From GCA-002712965 sp913048525 (lineage in GTDB: Bacteria; Chloroflexota; Dehalococcoidia; Lucifugimonadales; UBA826), in contig CAJWWP010000002.1 in the NCBI GenBank assembly GCA_913048525.1, forward strand, positions 1 through 64,000: a DNA stretch of 64,000 nucleotides, in the 5' to 3' direction. Shown here piece after piece: positions 44,097-51,855 of this stretch. The position numbers and the translations under genes are program-made. Numbering within the stretch: the first letter of the stretch is position 1; each line of letters opens with the position of its first letter. The notes beneath the pieces were generated by a model. That model was not told where the DNA came from, did not search any database, and was given only the letters and a program-made list of their open reading frames with translations.

Positions 44097-45266
44097 TTAG
44101 AGTGTGTCCTCGGACCCGAGGACCAGCGAGCACATTTCACTCGCTGTACCGCCTCAACCATTAACTAAACACAAATCGTCTTTCTGAACCTGTCTGCTGC
44201 CAGCCTTCTCCATTATCTGACGGGCTCCTTCAATAACATGGCGAAACCCCCCCGCGAGTCCTGGCTGACCTCCAGATAGTTGCCCGCCGTCAGTGTTGAT
44301 AGGAAATTCACCCTTGTATGTTGTATCCGTGGACTCGTAAAAAGGTCCCACCTCACCCTTTCCTACCAGTCCAGCATCTTCGAGGCACACGGCCGCGAGT
44401 ATGGTGTATCAATCGTAAAACTCCGCGAATTCCATATCGCTCGGTTCATATCCCGCCATAGCAAGTGCCCTCCTGGCGGAGTCAATCGCTGGAGTTTCGG
44501 TGAATTTATCACGTTGCCATATGTTTGCTTCTCCCTGTTGTAACCCTACTCCCAAAATATAGGCGGGCCTTTTAGAGATAGTTTTGGCTCTCTCAGGTGA
44601 GGTTATGATCAATGCGGCAGCACCATCACATGGCATTACAGATTCTAGTAGCTTTAACGGTTCGTTGATGTATCTTGAGTTAAGGACATCTTCTTTAGAG
44701 GCAGGCTGTCCGTTGAATACAGCATTAGGGTTATCTTGTGCATTGAATCTTTGGTCGGCAGCCATTTTTGCCATCTGTTCTTCCGTAGTACCATACTCAT
44801 GCATATGGCGTCTGTATATGAGTCCATAACCGGTATTGGCTCCAGGAGCCATACCATATGGTTCTTCCCACTCAGACCGTACGCTGGGCCCCGCAGCTCC
44901 CCTTCCAGCGATTCTTCCCTGACGTTCTCCTTCTTCTCGAGAATTTCCCATGACAACTAAGGCAGTGTTGCATATGCCTGCGTTTATAGCAGCTGCGGCT
45001 ACCATAGTTGCGGTTGCCCCGCTAGCGCCTTGCATGGCAACGCCGGTAGCAAACTGAGGCTTGATTCCGATGTATTCCGCAGTCTGCGGTGGAGCGGCGA
45101 CACCATCGGTGACCAGGCCATCAATGTCCTCTTTTTTTAGACCGGCGTCGCTAAGCGCCAACGCTGTGGCTTCGGCACATAGGCCCATCAAGGAACGACC
45201 TTGGTGAACACGTCTTGTTGGGACCTCACCAATTCCGACAATTGCCGCTTTTCCTCTTAGACTCAT
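44097..45266 (-). CDS. Thiolase-like enzyme with two in-frame UGA codons (candidate selenoprotein)
   Basis: One continuous frame of 389 codons interrupted only by UGA at codons 286 (44409-44411) and 371 (44154-44156), ending at TAA 44097-44099. The protein starts SLRGKAAIVGIGEVPTRR. The nucleophile loop reads MQGASGATATM with no catalytic Cys, as in Ltp2-like retro-aldolases. The first UGA lies in EFAEFYD-(UGA)-YTILAAV, where related proteins usually have Cys (the paralogue at 8224 has Ser). The second lies in CLVNG-(UGA)-GGTASEMC, the C-terminal glycine loop (Asn in the paralogue). Sequence between and after the UGAs remains family-like (KGEFPINTDGGQLSGGQPGL). Selenocysteine insertion, a decaying gene or base errors are possible. 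The DUF35 partner follows. Confidence 0.75.
44106..44146 (-). promoter_or_regulatory. Tandem SECIS-like hairpins after the second UGA
   Basis: In the mRNA, starting eight bases after UGA 371, CAGCGAG pairs perfectly with CTCGCTG around TGAAATGTG (44146-44124). Directly abutting it, GTCCTCG pairs with CGAGGAC around the tetraloop GGTC (44123-44106). The first apical loop begins about 15-16 bases after the UGA, in the range described for bacterial SECIS elements; the GGUC loop recalls the SelB-binding loop of E. coli fdhF but lies further away (about 38 bases). Neither stem has a U-tract, so they are not terminators. Confidence 0.4.
44375..44403 (-). promoter_or_regulatory. SECIS-like imperfect hairpin after the first UGA
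   Basis: CAU pairs with AUG, UCG with CGA and GGC with GCC, separated by a 2x2 internal loop and one mismatch. The five-base apical loop CGUGU lies 18-22 bases after UGA 286. The stem is modest and could be chance. Confidence 0.25.
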
Positions 45267-45357
45267 CTTAACCTGACCTTGTCACAAACAGCTCGAGTTG
45301 ATAAATGCAACACCGCTTCGAATCTTACTACATATGGTGTATCCGGGATTTGTATTC

Positions 45358-46221
45358 CTAGATGCCTTTTAAGAAACCTTGGATAGCGTTGTAGAGATCA
45401 GTTTCCCTTCCAACATAGCCATGGTTTGCAGAGTCAACCATCTTTAACGATAAATGTGGAGAATGGGTGCCTATGTGTTTTTCGATTGTCCGGCGTGCTA
45501 AACCGCAGACTGGTAGTTCTTGCGGATCACCTATCTTAGTTTCGAGCTCACCAAAAATGAACAAGGTTGGTATTTGGATTGCCAAAGCATGCCTGCTCAT
45601 CTGGTACCGGTCATCCTTATTGAAGCAATCAACGAATGAAGCAGCTGCCCATGTTGATCCCCAAGGCAACCCTGGCTGTAAAAGTTGTTCTGGATTTCCG
45701 TTGGCAATGGATAACTCAGCGAGTGAGAAGAATTCTTTAAATTTTTCCCCGTGTAATTCAACTATTCCCTTGTGGTTGTACTCGCCTGGGGATACTGGGA
45801 TCAATGCTTTGACGTTACTGAATTGGGAAGTTGATTGAGCGTAAATTGCCCTCACAGCCCCACCACTGTGGCCTCCAACCGCTATATTTTGGTGGCCCAT
45901 GGTCGCGAGGAAGTTAACCCAAGCCTGTATGTCTAATGGAGATTGTGAAACTGACTCGAATGCGTAGCCGCCCTTTACATCTGGGTTACCAGTCGAGGAT
46001 ATAGTGTCATGACCACGCCTGTTGGCGGATAAAAAAGTGATACCCTCCCGCGATAGCATTTCTCCCATTTTGAGATAAAGAGGGTTATAAAAATTACCGC
46101 CGTCTCCATGGAAGAAAAGTAGAGCCGATATGTTGCTGGGGGTGTCAGCAATTGTCGAAAACAAGGCGCCTGCGAGGGTTACATCATCTTCTGTTTTGGT
46201 ATGCACGATTTTCGCGTTCAA
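45358..46221 (-). CDS. Alpha/beta-fold hydrolase
   Basis: Protein of 287 aa with the serine-hydrolase fold. The oxyanion region LLFFHGDGGNFYNP (about residues 34-47), nucleophile elbow VGGHSGGAVRAIYA (about 115-128), later acidic region FGELETKIGDP (about 222) and catalytic histidine in DSANHGYVGRE (about 264) give a complete triad. There is no signal peptide, so it is probably cytoplasmic. It resembles esterase/dienelactone-hydrolase-like proteins; the substrate is unknown. It lies between the thiolase-like gene (90 bases downstream) and degV (20 bases upstream), on the same strand as both. Confidence 0.85.
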   Translation of the reverse strand: MNAKIVHTKTEDDVTLAGALFSTIADTPSNISALLFFHGDGGNFYNPLYLKMGEMLSREGITFLSANRRGHDTISSTGNPDVKGGYAFESVSQSPLDIQAWVNFLATMGHQNIAVGGHSGGAVRAIYAQSTSQFSNVKALIPVSPGEYNHKGIVELHGEKFKEFFSLAELSIANGNPEQLLQPGLPWGSTWAAASFVDCFNKDDRYQMSRHALAIQIPTLFIFGELETKIGDPQELPVCGLARRTIEKHIGTHSPHLSLKMVDSANHGYVGRETDLYNAIQGFLKGI

Positions 46222-46240
46222 GTTACATTTCCTGAATGCA

Positions 46241-47083
46241 CTAAACTGCAGTCAGAAATCCGAGTGCAACAAGATCGGGCCCTGCATGTGTTCCTATAAC
46301 TGGCCCAACTCTTATCACCATGGGAGTTTTACCTGCTGGTAGCAGGTCGCTTACTTTTCCCGCCACTATTTCTGCGTCTTTTGTATCGGTGCTGTACATG
46401 ACATAGATCTCTTCGATGTCTCCGAAAGATCTGATGGCTTGTTCAAGTTTTGATAGTCCTGCTTTTCTAGAACGAGCCTTACCGTATGGCGCTATTTCTC
46501 CATTTTCCACAGTGAGAATAGGGCGTATTTTTAAAAGGCCTCCCAGCAATGACTGCGCCTTGCCAATACGCCCCCCTTTCGCTAGGTATTCCAAGGTGTC
46601 TAAGAGTACTATAAATCGACTCCTATCTGCCGTAGACTCAGCCGCTGAAATAACTTCCTCGACAGATCCTCCCTGGTTCGCTGTTTGGGCCGCAGCAATT
46701 GTGGAGAATCCGAGTGACATTGATACCTGTTCGCTATCTACGACGTGGATATTAATTTCGCCCTCGAGATTTTTTGATGCCTGAAGTGCTGAGTTGTAAG
46801 TTCCACTAAGTATCTGCGATATATGAATGGATACTATTTCGTCACCTTCTTTCGCGATTTTTTTATATAGGTCTACAAATTCTCCAATTGAAGGTTGAGA
46901 CGTGGTTGGATGAATAGGTCCTTCAATTAATTTCTCAAAGAACTGATCTGGTGTAATTTCGGTTCCATCTTTAAATACTTCATTAGCGAAATGAACATTT
47001 AGGGGAACCACTTCGATTCCGTGTTCTGATGCCAGTGCTGGTGGTAGGTCAGATGTGCTATCTGTCACTATTCTTATTGTCAT
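46241..47083 (-). CDS. DegV-family fatty-acid-binding protein
   Basis: Protein of 280 aa. It begins MTIRIVTDSTSDLPPALASE and continues VVPLNVHFANEVFKDG (about residues 26-41), HPTTSQPSIGEFVDLYKK (about 57-74) and ISQILSGTYNSALQASKNL (about 85-103), the complete DegV signature. DegV/FakB proteins bind a fatty acid and present it to FakA kinase for phosphorylation and phospholipid synthesis; FakA is not in the window. The C-terminus VGPVIGTHAGPDLVALGFL is intact. Upstream of the hydrolase gene with a 20-base gap. Confidence 0.93.
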   Translation of the reverse strand: MTIRIVTDSTSDLPPALASEHGIEVVPLNVHFANEVFKDGTEITPDQFFEKLIEGPIHPTTSQPSIGEFVDLYKKIAKEGDEIVSIHISQILSGTYNSALQASKNLEGEINIHVVDSEQVSMSLGFSTIAAAQTANQGGSVEEVISAAESTADRSRFIVLLDTLEYLAKGGRIGKAQSLLGGLLKIRPILTVENGEIAPYGKARSRKAGLSKLEQAIRSFGDIEEIYVMYSTDTKDAEIVAGKVSDLLPAGKTPMVIRVGPVIGTHAGPDLVALGFLTAV

Positions 47084-47137
47084 TGCAATTACTCCTGGCT
47101 ATGTTTCGGAAACACTGATATTGGTAAAAATTATTTT

Positions 47138-48586
47138 TTATGAGGGGTTTTCTGATGCTCGGCTTCTATAGATATCCTGCGCCTCACGAAACAGGGTTTC
47201 TATTTCTTGACGTTGGTAATCGTTGTAAAATCGTCCTTTTCTACGAACCCACTCTAAGGATTCTTCTATTTGTTGCGCGAATTTGAGACTTGCATCGGTT
47301 TTTTTAGCGGAAGCTAAGCCAGTCTTTACGTATATAGGACTTGTGTGAGCGAATTGAGGTTGTAAATAGCTGTCTCTAAAGGAGCTAAACAGCCTTGCCG
47401 CTATCCAACCGTCGAATTCTAAATTCACGTCCATTTTGAAGATCCCCTTAGTGGAACCATCGGGGTATTTTTCTCTACCCACGACCTCGCCATTTTGCAC
47501 TAATTCAATTATCTGAACAGGATAATGTGAAGTCCATTGAACCTGCGCGGCGACACTTTCACCACTTTTTGATTGGATTTCGTCTCCTGGGTTACTGTCG
47601 CCAACTTGTATCTTTAGTGAAGGGCCGTTTGTAATAAAAGTTCGCCCTTTTTTAAATGAATCAAGCCATTCTCCATATTCAAAGTTATTTCCGGTCCATG
47701 AGTAGACCCGATTTGATGAGCATATGTACCAGTCCGATCCTGTAGAGGCGGGAAGTTTTATTCCTGCGTTTAGCATCTGATAATAAATGTCGTATTCTGT
47801 GTCGTTCCAGTAGGGGTCGAATAAATTGAAGGCATCAATTTTGCCAAGTGCTGCAGCCACCGGTGCTTCCATACCCTGTCCATTATGACACCATATAACA
47901 GTTCCACCTTGCTGATGCGCTACATCACATGCATAGGAAAGAGGTGGATAATCGGGCTCAAAGGCATCTACAAGTAATCCCCGACTTAGTGGGTCCACAA
48001 CGTTGCGTATGTCTAGGAGCATGATGTGTCCGTAGCCGATTTCCCATGGTTTCTGGTTATGCCGACTTTCTTCGCCATTTTGTACGTAGTGGTGATCCGA
48101 AGAGAAATCGTTCAAGAATCCTATGGGGTACTTATTAGTGGAATAATTTAAATCCCATCTTTTTAACACGCTAACTGCTGTCATTCGAAGATTTTCTACA
48201 CGCGGGTCTAAATGCAGCCGTTCGTCAGGCCTATTCTCCTTTTCGTCGTAATGTATGTGGGTATTTCCTGGATGCCAGCCTTGCTCCTGTAAGTCGTTCC
48301 AGCGTGAGAGTTCAATTTCAATCGACTTGTTACTTTTGGGAGAAGATTCTAGGTAAATTGTTTCGGGGGTGTATTCGGTGCCTCTTTCCACGGTGATTCT
48401 TGTGTTTCCCCGATTCACGTCTACTTCGAAGCTCCCGTCTGTGTAAAAAAATGGCTGGCCAGGGCCCACCTTTTGGATGGCTTTTTTAGGGTGGACGTAA
48501 TTGCCAGACGAATCAATTACTTGAGCTTTTGCATTTATGGTGCCACCAGTTTCTGAATCAATAATTGTTGCCCTAATTTTCCCCAT
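47138..48586 (-). CDS. CehA/McbA-family metallohydrolase (PHP-like)
   Basis: Protein of 482 aa with an N-terminal beta-rich region (about residues 1-95, carboxypeptidase-regulatory-like, opening KIRATIIDSETGGTINAKAQ). A PHP-type metal site follows, starting GWHPGNTHIHYDEKENRPDE (about 100-119). Further His/Asp clusters are SSDHHYVQNGEESRHN, GYGHIMLLDIRN and VIWCHNGQGME; STGSDWYICSS carries a late Asp ligand. The family includes carbaryl hydrolase-type amidases and many uncharacterised enzymes. No signal peptide is seen. The ribosome site lies in the loop of a perfect hairpin (48588-48605), suggesting translational control. Confidence 0.8.
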   Translation of the reverse strand: MGKIRATIIDSETGGTINAKAQVIDSSGNYVHPKKAIQKVGPGQPFFYTDGSFEVDVNRGNTRITVERGTEYTPETIYLESSPKSNKSIEIELSRWNDLQEQGWHPGNTHIHYDEKENRPDERLHLDPRVENLRMTAVSVLKRWDLNYSTNKYPIGFLNDFSSDHHYVQNGEESRHNQKPWEIGYGHIMLLDIRNVVDPLSRGLLVDAFEPDYPPLSYACDVAHQQGGTVIWCHNGQGMEAPVAAALGKIDAFNLFDPYWNDTEYDIYYQMLNAGIKLPASTGSDWYICSSNRVYSWTGNNFEYGEWLDSFKKGRTFITNGPSLKIQVGDSNPGDEIQSKSGESVAAQVQWTSHYPVQIIELVQNGEVVGREKYPDGSTKGIFKMDVNLEFDGWIAARLFSSFRDSYLQPQFAHTSPIYVKTGLASAKKTDASLKFAQQIEESLEWVRRKGRFYNDYQRQEIETLFREAQDIYRSRASENPS

Positions 48587-48587
48587 A

Positions 48588-48605
48588 GTGCACCTCCTAG
48601 TGCAC
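48588..48605 (-). promoter_or_regulatory. Hairpin presenting the ribosome-binding site of the 47138-48586 gene
   Basis: On the minus strand GTGCAC-TAGGAG-GTGCAC lies one base before the ATG. The two GTGCAC copies pair as a six-base stem and put most of the AGGAGG ribosome site in the six-base loop. GTGCAC is itself a palindrome, so it could equally be a double operator half-site. Confidence 0.4.
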
Positions 48606-48723
48606 GCATTATATGGAAATGAGATTGGCTTTGGGTTGAACCCTTTCTAATTGCGATTCTAGCCGCGCGTCTTGGTTAAATAAGTTTCACCTGGTATATG
48701 GACTAAGTTGGAGTTTTATTCTG

Positions 48724-48729
48724 TATAAT
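48724..48729 (+). promoter_or_regulatory. Possible -10 box of the SAP-like gene/mannonate dehydratase transcript
   Basis: Perfect TATAAT. A -35 hexamer at the right distance is poor. It lies 20 bases before a terminator-like hairpin and 78 bases before ATG 48807. Confidence 0.35.
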
Positions 48730-48748
48730 GAATAAAATTTCTAGACTT

Positions 48749-48786
48749 ACCAAGATGGTTTTTGTAATGTACACCCTTGGTTTTTT
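48749..48786 (+). terminator. Attenuator-like hairpin upstream of the SAP-like gene
   Basis: ACCAAG (48749-48754) pairs with CTTGGT (48776-48781). A second small hairpin, TGTA-ATG-TACA, lies inside the loop. A T-run extends to 48786, 20 bases before ATG 48807. It may end a short leader transcript or simply shield the downstream gene. Confidence 0.4.
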
Positions 48787-48806
48787 AGGCATATGGGGGC
48801 GATAAA

Positions 48807-49022
48807 ATGAACATTGATAAACTTCTTGTCGAATGCAGGTCTGATGACTTAGCCCATGCACTCCGAGAACTTGGGCTACCTGTTACTGGGACGAAACCTC
48901 AAAGAATTGAGAGACTTGTACAGCATCATGCAGGCGGAGGTGCGACCTCCGATATACTTGGGGCTCTGAAACCGGAGGATCTGAGGAGAGCTGCTAAAGC
49001 TATAGAATTTGAAGGAGCCTAA
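48807..49022 (+). CDS. SAP-like small protein (71 aa)
   Basis: Small protein whose first half, SDDLAHALRELGLPVTGTKP then QRIERLVQHH (residues 13-42), matches the helix-extended loop-helix pattern of SAP domains, a small DNA/RNA-binding fold. Residues 43-49 are a Gly-rich link and the rest is a short acidic/basic helix (PEDLRRAAKAIEFEG). GGGGGCG precedes ATG 48807 at a normal distance. It is 19 bases upstream of the mannonate dehydratase-like gene and probably on the same mRNA. A regulatory role for that gene is only a guess. Confidence 0.65.
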   Translation: MNIDKLLVECRSDDLAHALRELGLPVTGTKPQRIERLVQHHAGGGATSDILGALKPEDLRRAAKAIEFEGA

Positions 49023-49041
49023 AGCCAACAAGGAATAAGGT

Positions 49042-50013
49042 ATGAGAGTAGGATTCGGACAATTTGATCAGCCTACTCCACAGTATTTTAGGTTTGCGGC
49101 CCAGTACGGGGCTACCGATATATTGATGAATTTCAATCGTGGTACGCCCTTTCCAAGTTTGGGAGGACGTTGGGAGCTTGCCGATCTCGTCAAACTTCGT
49201 ATTAGTGCAGAGCAGTATGGACTTAAATTTTCTGCGATAGAAAATGTTCCTGCTCACTTCTATGACCATATCATGTTAGGTGGACCACACAGAGATCAAC
49301 AGATTGAGAACATGATATATACGGTTCGGAATATCGCTAGGGCTGGTATACCAATCTTTGGCTACAACTGGATGCCTTCCATGGTTTGGAGAACAAGACC
49401 ACAACATATAAGGTGTGGAGCTCTTGCAACTGCTTTTGATTATGAGGAGGCAAAAAGAGCGCCCCTGACTCATGGGCACATTTATTCAGAAGAGGATATG
49501 TGGGAAAACCTAGAGTATTGGATAAAGATAATCACTCCTATCGCTGAAGAGGAAGGAATTAGATTGGGTATCCATCCTTGTGACCCTCCTGTCGAGCAAT
49601 TGGGGGGAGTCCCGCAGCTTCTACGTAGCTTCAATTCGTACAAACGACTGATAAATATCGTTGAATCTCCCAGCAATGCCATCGAATTCTGTCAGGGAAC
49701 GTTTTCCGAGATGGAAGGCGACAACATTTATGAAATGATCCGTTATTTTGGAGAGCGTGAAAAGATTCTTTACGTCCACTTTCGTAATGTTTCGGGTCAG
49801 GTTCCAAAATTCCACGAGGAATTTATAAATACCGGTTATGTTGATATGTACAAAGCAATGACAATTTACCAAGACGTAGGCTTTGATGGATTTTTTATTG
49901 ACGATCATGTCCCGAATACTTTTCAAGATACAGAATGGGGACATCGAGGTCGAGCTTTTGCCAACGGCTACATTCAAGGGTTAATAGAAGCTGTTGCTAA
50001 GGGGTCTAAATGA
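49042..50013 (+). CDS. Mannonate dehydratase-like protein (UxuA family)
   Basis: TIM-barrel protein of 323 aa related to D-mannonate dehydratase, which converts D-mannonate to 2-keto-3-deoxygluconate in hexuronate breakdown. Recognisable parts are MRVGFGQFDQPTPQYFRFAA at the start, IPIFGYNWMPSMVWRT (about residues 111-126), the metal-site region RLGIHPCDPPVEQLGGVPQL (about 174-193), LYVHFRNVSGQVPKF (about 233) with a metal His, and FFIDDHVPNT (about 284). It is slightly shorter than E. coli UxuA (about 394 aa), so activity on another acid sugar is possible. Preceded by the SAP-like gene. Confidence 0.87.
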   Translation: MRVGFGQFDQPTPQYFRFAAQYGATDILMNFNRGTPFPSLGGRWELADLVKLRISAEQYGLKFSAIENVPAHFYDHIMLGGPHRDQQIENMIYTVRNIARAGIPIFGYNWMPSMVWRTRPQHIRCGALATAFDYEEAKRAPLTHGHIYSEEDMWENLEYWIKIITPIAEEEGIRLGIHPCDPPVEQLGGVPQLLRSFNSYKRLINIVESPSNAIEFCQGTFSEMEGDNIYEMIRYFGEREKILYVHFRNVSGQVPKFHEEFINTGYVDMYKAMTIYQDVGFDGFFIDDHVPNTFQDTEWGHRGRAFANGYIQGLIEAVAKGSK

Positions 50014-50140
50014 CCCTTTATAAACTTGCACAGAGAGCTATAGCGCATCTGAATTAACCGCAGTTATTTTTCTAAAAAAAGCAATTATTCGATAGATATT
50101 TATATTTACAGGCTATTATATGCTGTATTAAAGTCATAAT

Positions 50141-50902
50141 ATGGCGAGACAATTTTCGGATCCGCTTAAAATCTCTCGGGCACTTGAACTGCATGTTCAA
50201 GGGTCCAAACTTTCTGTTATTAGAGATAGGATTAAGGGGATCGACGGGACTCCTAGTCTAAGAACTCTTAGTGGATGGCTAAATAAATTTCGACGGGTTG
50301 ATTCCGAGAATATTGATGCCGACAAACCTATCGAATGGCGCCATATTGGATTTAATGGTTTGCCATGGGATTCATCGTCGTATCTCGCCACCCTCAACTC
50401 TTCTGGGGTTTTACCGTCTTTGAGAAGAGCACGTTGGTGGTGGCGAATTCACATTACGGCGCCAGATTTATCGGAGTCTGAGGTCATATCAATTGCCGAC
50501 GACTGTGTACTCTTAGAGCATATGGAACTATTAACCATAAATTTGTCTTCCTCATATCCTGTGACTTGGGAAAATATTTGGAAAAGAGTAAGTGTGGGTG
50601 GGGGAGGCGATTCGGGAGGTGATATACGACTGGAGGAATCTTACGCCGTATGCAGGTTTGATCATGAACAAATATTGCCCGGCTGGATTGGAAGTGATGG
50701 AATCGTTTCAATAACTCGTAGTAGTTCTGGAGTAACCGTCATATGTCCCGATAAGGAGATACCATCTGATGCTCCGGTTTCTAGAGGGTGGATTGGATAT
50801 CGATTAGCCAAGAGTAGGGATAATATTCAAAGCGCAGGAAAGATGGTTGTATCAAGTTGGGACTCAATTTATTTATTTTGTCCCCCGACTAGCTTAAGCT
50901 GA
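50141..50902 (+). CDS. Hypothetical protein with N-terminal helix-turn-helix-like segment
   Basis: Protein of 253 aa, family not recognised. Residues about 8-50 (LKISRALELHVQGSKLSVIR then SLRTLSGWLNKFRR) look like a helix-turn-helix of the transposase/resolvase or sigma type. The remainder is Trp-rich (WRHIGFNGLPWDSSS, RRARWWWRIHITAPD) with a Gly/Ser-rich stretch near residue 152. No catalytic motif is evident. ATG 50141 has no clear ribosome site. It stands alone, convergent with the PH-domain protein. A lone DNA-binding regulator is one possibility. Confidence 0.6.
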   Translation: MARQFSDPLKISRALELHVQGSKLSVIRDRIKGIDGTPSLRTLSGWLNKFRRVDSENIDADKPIEWRHIGFNGLPWDSSSYLATLNSSGVLPSLRRARWWWRIHITAPDLSESEVISIADDCVLLEHMELLTINLSSSYPVTWENIWKRVSVGGGGDSGGDIRLEESYAVCRFDHEQILPGWIGSDGIVSITRSSSGVTVICPDKEIPSDAPVSRGWIGYRLAKSRDNIQSAGKMVVSSWDSIYLFCPPTSLS

Positions 50903-50940
50903 CACGTTTGCTACATCTTGGTGGAGGCTGTTTTTAGATT

Positions 50941-51504
50941 TCAGTCATCTTTGTCGTCGTCTGGAATGTCAGGTAGACCAGGAAGATTGGTATAAGTTCT
51001 AATGTGCTCAGCGAATTTTTGTGAATCACTCAAGTAAGAAAGTTTTGCTTGTCTTCGGTCGTCAAACACTATTCCAATTTCTGAGTATCCTAATGTCCTT
51101 CCCAGCATTCCGGGTTTCTCTTCCAGATGCAGCATAGTGTCAAACCCAAGGCGATAGGTTTTCCGCTTCTGTATTACTGGTAGACCCACCATGGTCAGAT
51201 ATAAGGAATCTTCAGAAAGGTAGTAAACCGTTTGTTTCCACCGTAGGTATCGGGGGCCGGCTATTCCAACAATAAGTAACATGGGTATTAGGCCCATTGT
51301 CAAGAAATCAAAAAATACAACCACTAACAATAGTCCAATCCAGACGGTAGAGGGTAACATCCAAGCCCAGTGAGACTGACGGTACGATACTGTATTTTCG
51401 GGTATTGACTCGACCTCGAGAGATATAGGGGCTTCTTCTTTTGCAGCCTCCGTGTCACTTGTTTCTAAGGGTTCCGAATTGTCTGATTCGCTTTTGTCGT
51501 TCAC
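50941..51504 (-). CDS. Membrane-anchored bacterial PH-domain protein
   Basis: Protein of 187 aa. An acidic N-terminal tail (about residues 1-38, rich in Glu, Asp and Ser) is followed by two hydrophobic helices (about 49-66 and 68-85). A PH-like domain then begins RYLRWKQTVYYLSEDSLYLT and has RKTYRLGFDTMLHLEE and GEIGIVFDD-like strands, as in DUF304/bPH2 proteins. The C-terminus ends in an acidic run of Asp residues. Function unknown; the family is often involved in membrane homeostasis. tRNA-Asn lies 72 bases upstream on the same strand. Confidence 0.7.
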   Translation of the reverse strand: MNDKSESDNSEPLETSDTEAAKEEAPISLEVESIPENTVSYRQSHWAWMLPSTVWIGLLLVVVFFDFLTMGLIPMLLIVGIAGPRYLRWKQTVYYLSEDSLYLTMVGLPVIQKRKTYRLGFDTMLHLEEKPGMLGRTLGYSEIGIVFDDRRQAKLSYLSDSQKFAEHIRTYTNLPGLPDIPDDDKDD

Positions 51505-51576
51505 TTTGGCTCCATTTAGTTGTTTGTCAGTATTTTGAAGAAATTTGGCATTCTAACAACGAGAGCGAGATTAGAG

Positions 51577-51651
51577 TGGCTCCGCAGGCTGGATTCGAAC
51601 CAGCGACCGATCGGTTAACAGCCGATTGCTCTACCACTGAGCTACTGCGGA
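51577..51651 (-). tRNA. tRNA-Asn (anticodon GTT)
   Basis: On the minus strand: acceptor TCCGCAG with CTGCGGA, D-arm GCTC-AGTGGTA-GAGC, anticodon stem ATCGG/CCGAT with loop CTGTTAA, variable CGGTC, T-arm GCTGG-TTCGAAT-CCAGC, discriminator G and encoded CCA. Isolated between the PH-domain protein and the hot-dog dehydratase. Confidence 0.96.
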
Positions 51652-51855
51652 ACGTGGTGCATAATGTCAACACGATAAACTCTGTTTAACTCGAGGGTTA
51701 GTTGGGCAACATTACAGTTCTGGCAGCCCTTTTACTTTATCGTGTACTCTCACATCAACTCTGACAGTCTACTACGATTGTCATGCAGTGCGATATGCCA
51801 GTCAACCAATGAAATTTGATGCGATTGATGGAATTCCCTACAGGATTTTTTTGAG

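Noticed and set aside
44106..44146. Rho-independent terminator for the thiolase-like gene
   Set aside because: The hairpins lie before the true stop codon, have no U-tract, and the sequence they cover still encodes thiolase C-terminal residues.
44154..44390. A separate small gene on the minus strand
   Set aside because: It is the in-frame continuation of the thiolase-like gene after UGA 286 and has family sequence from its first residue; it is not an independent gene.
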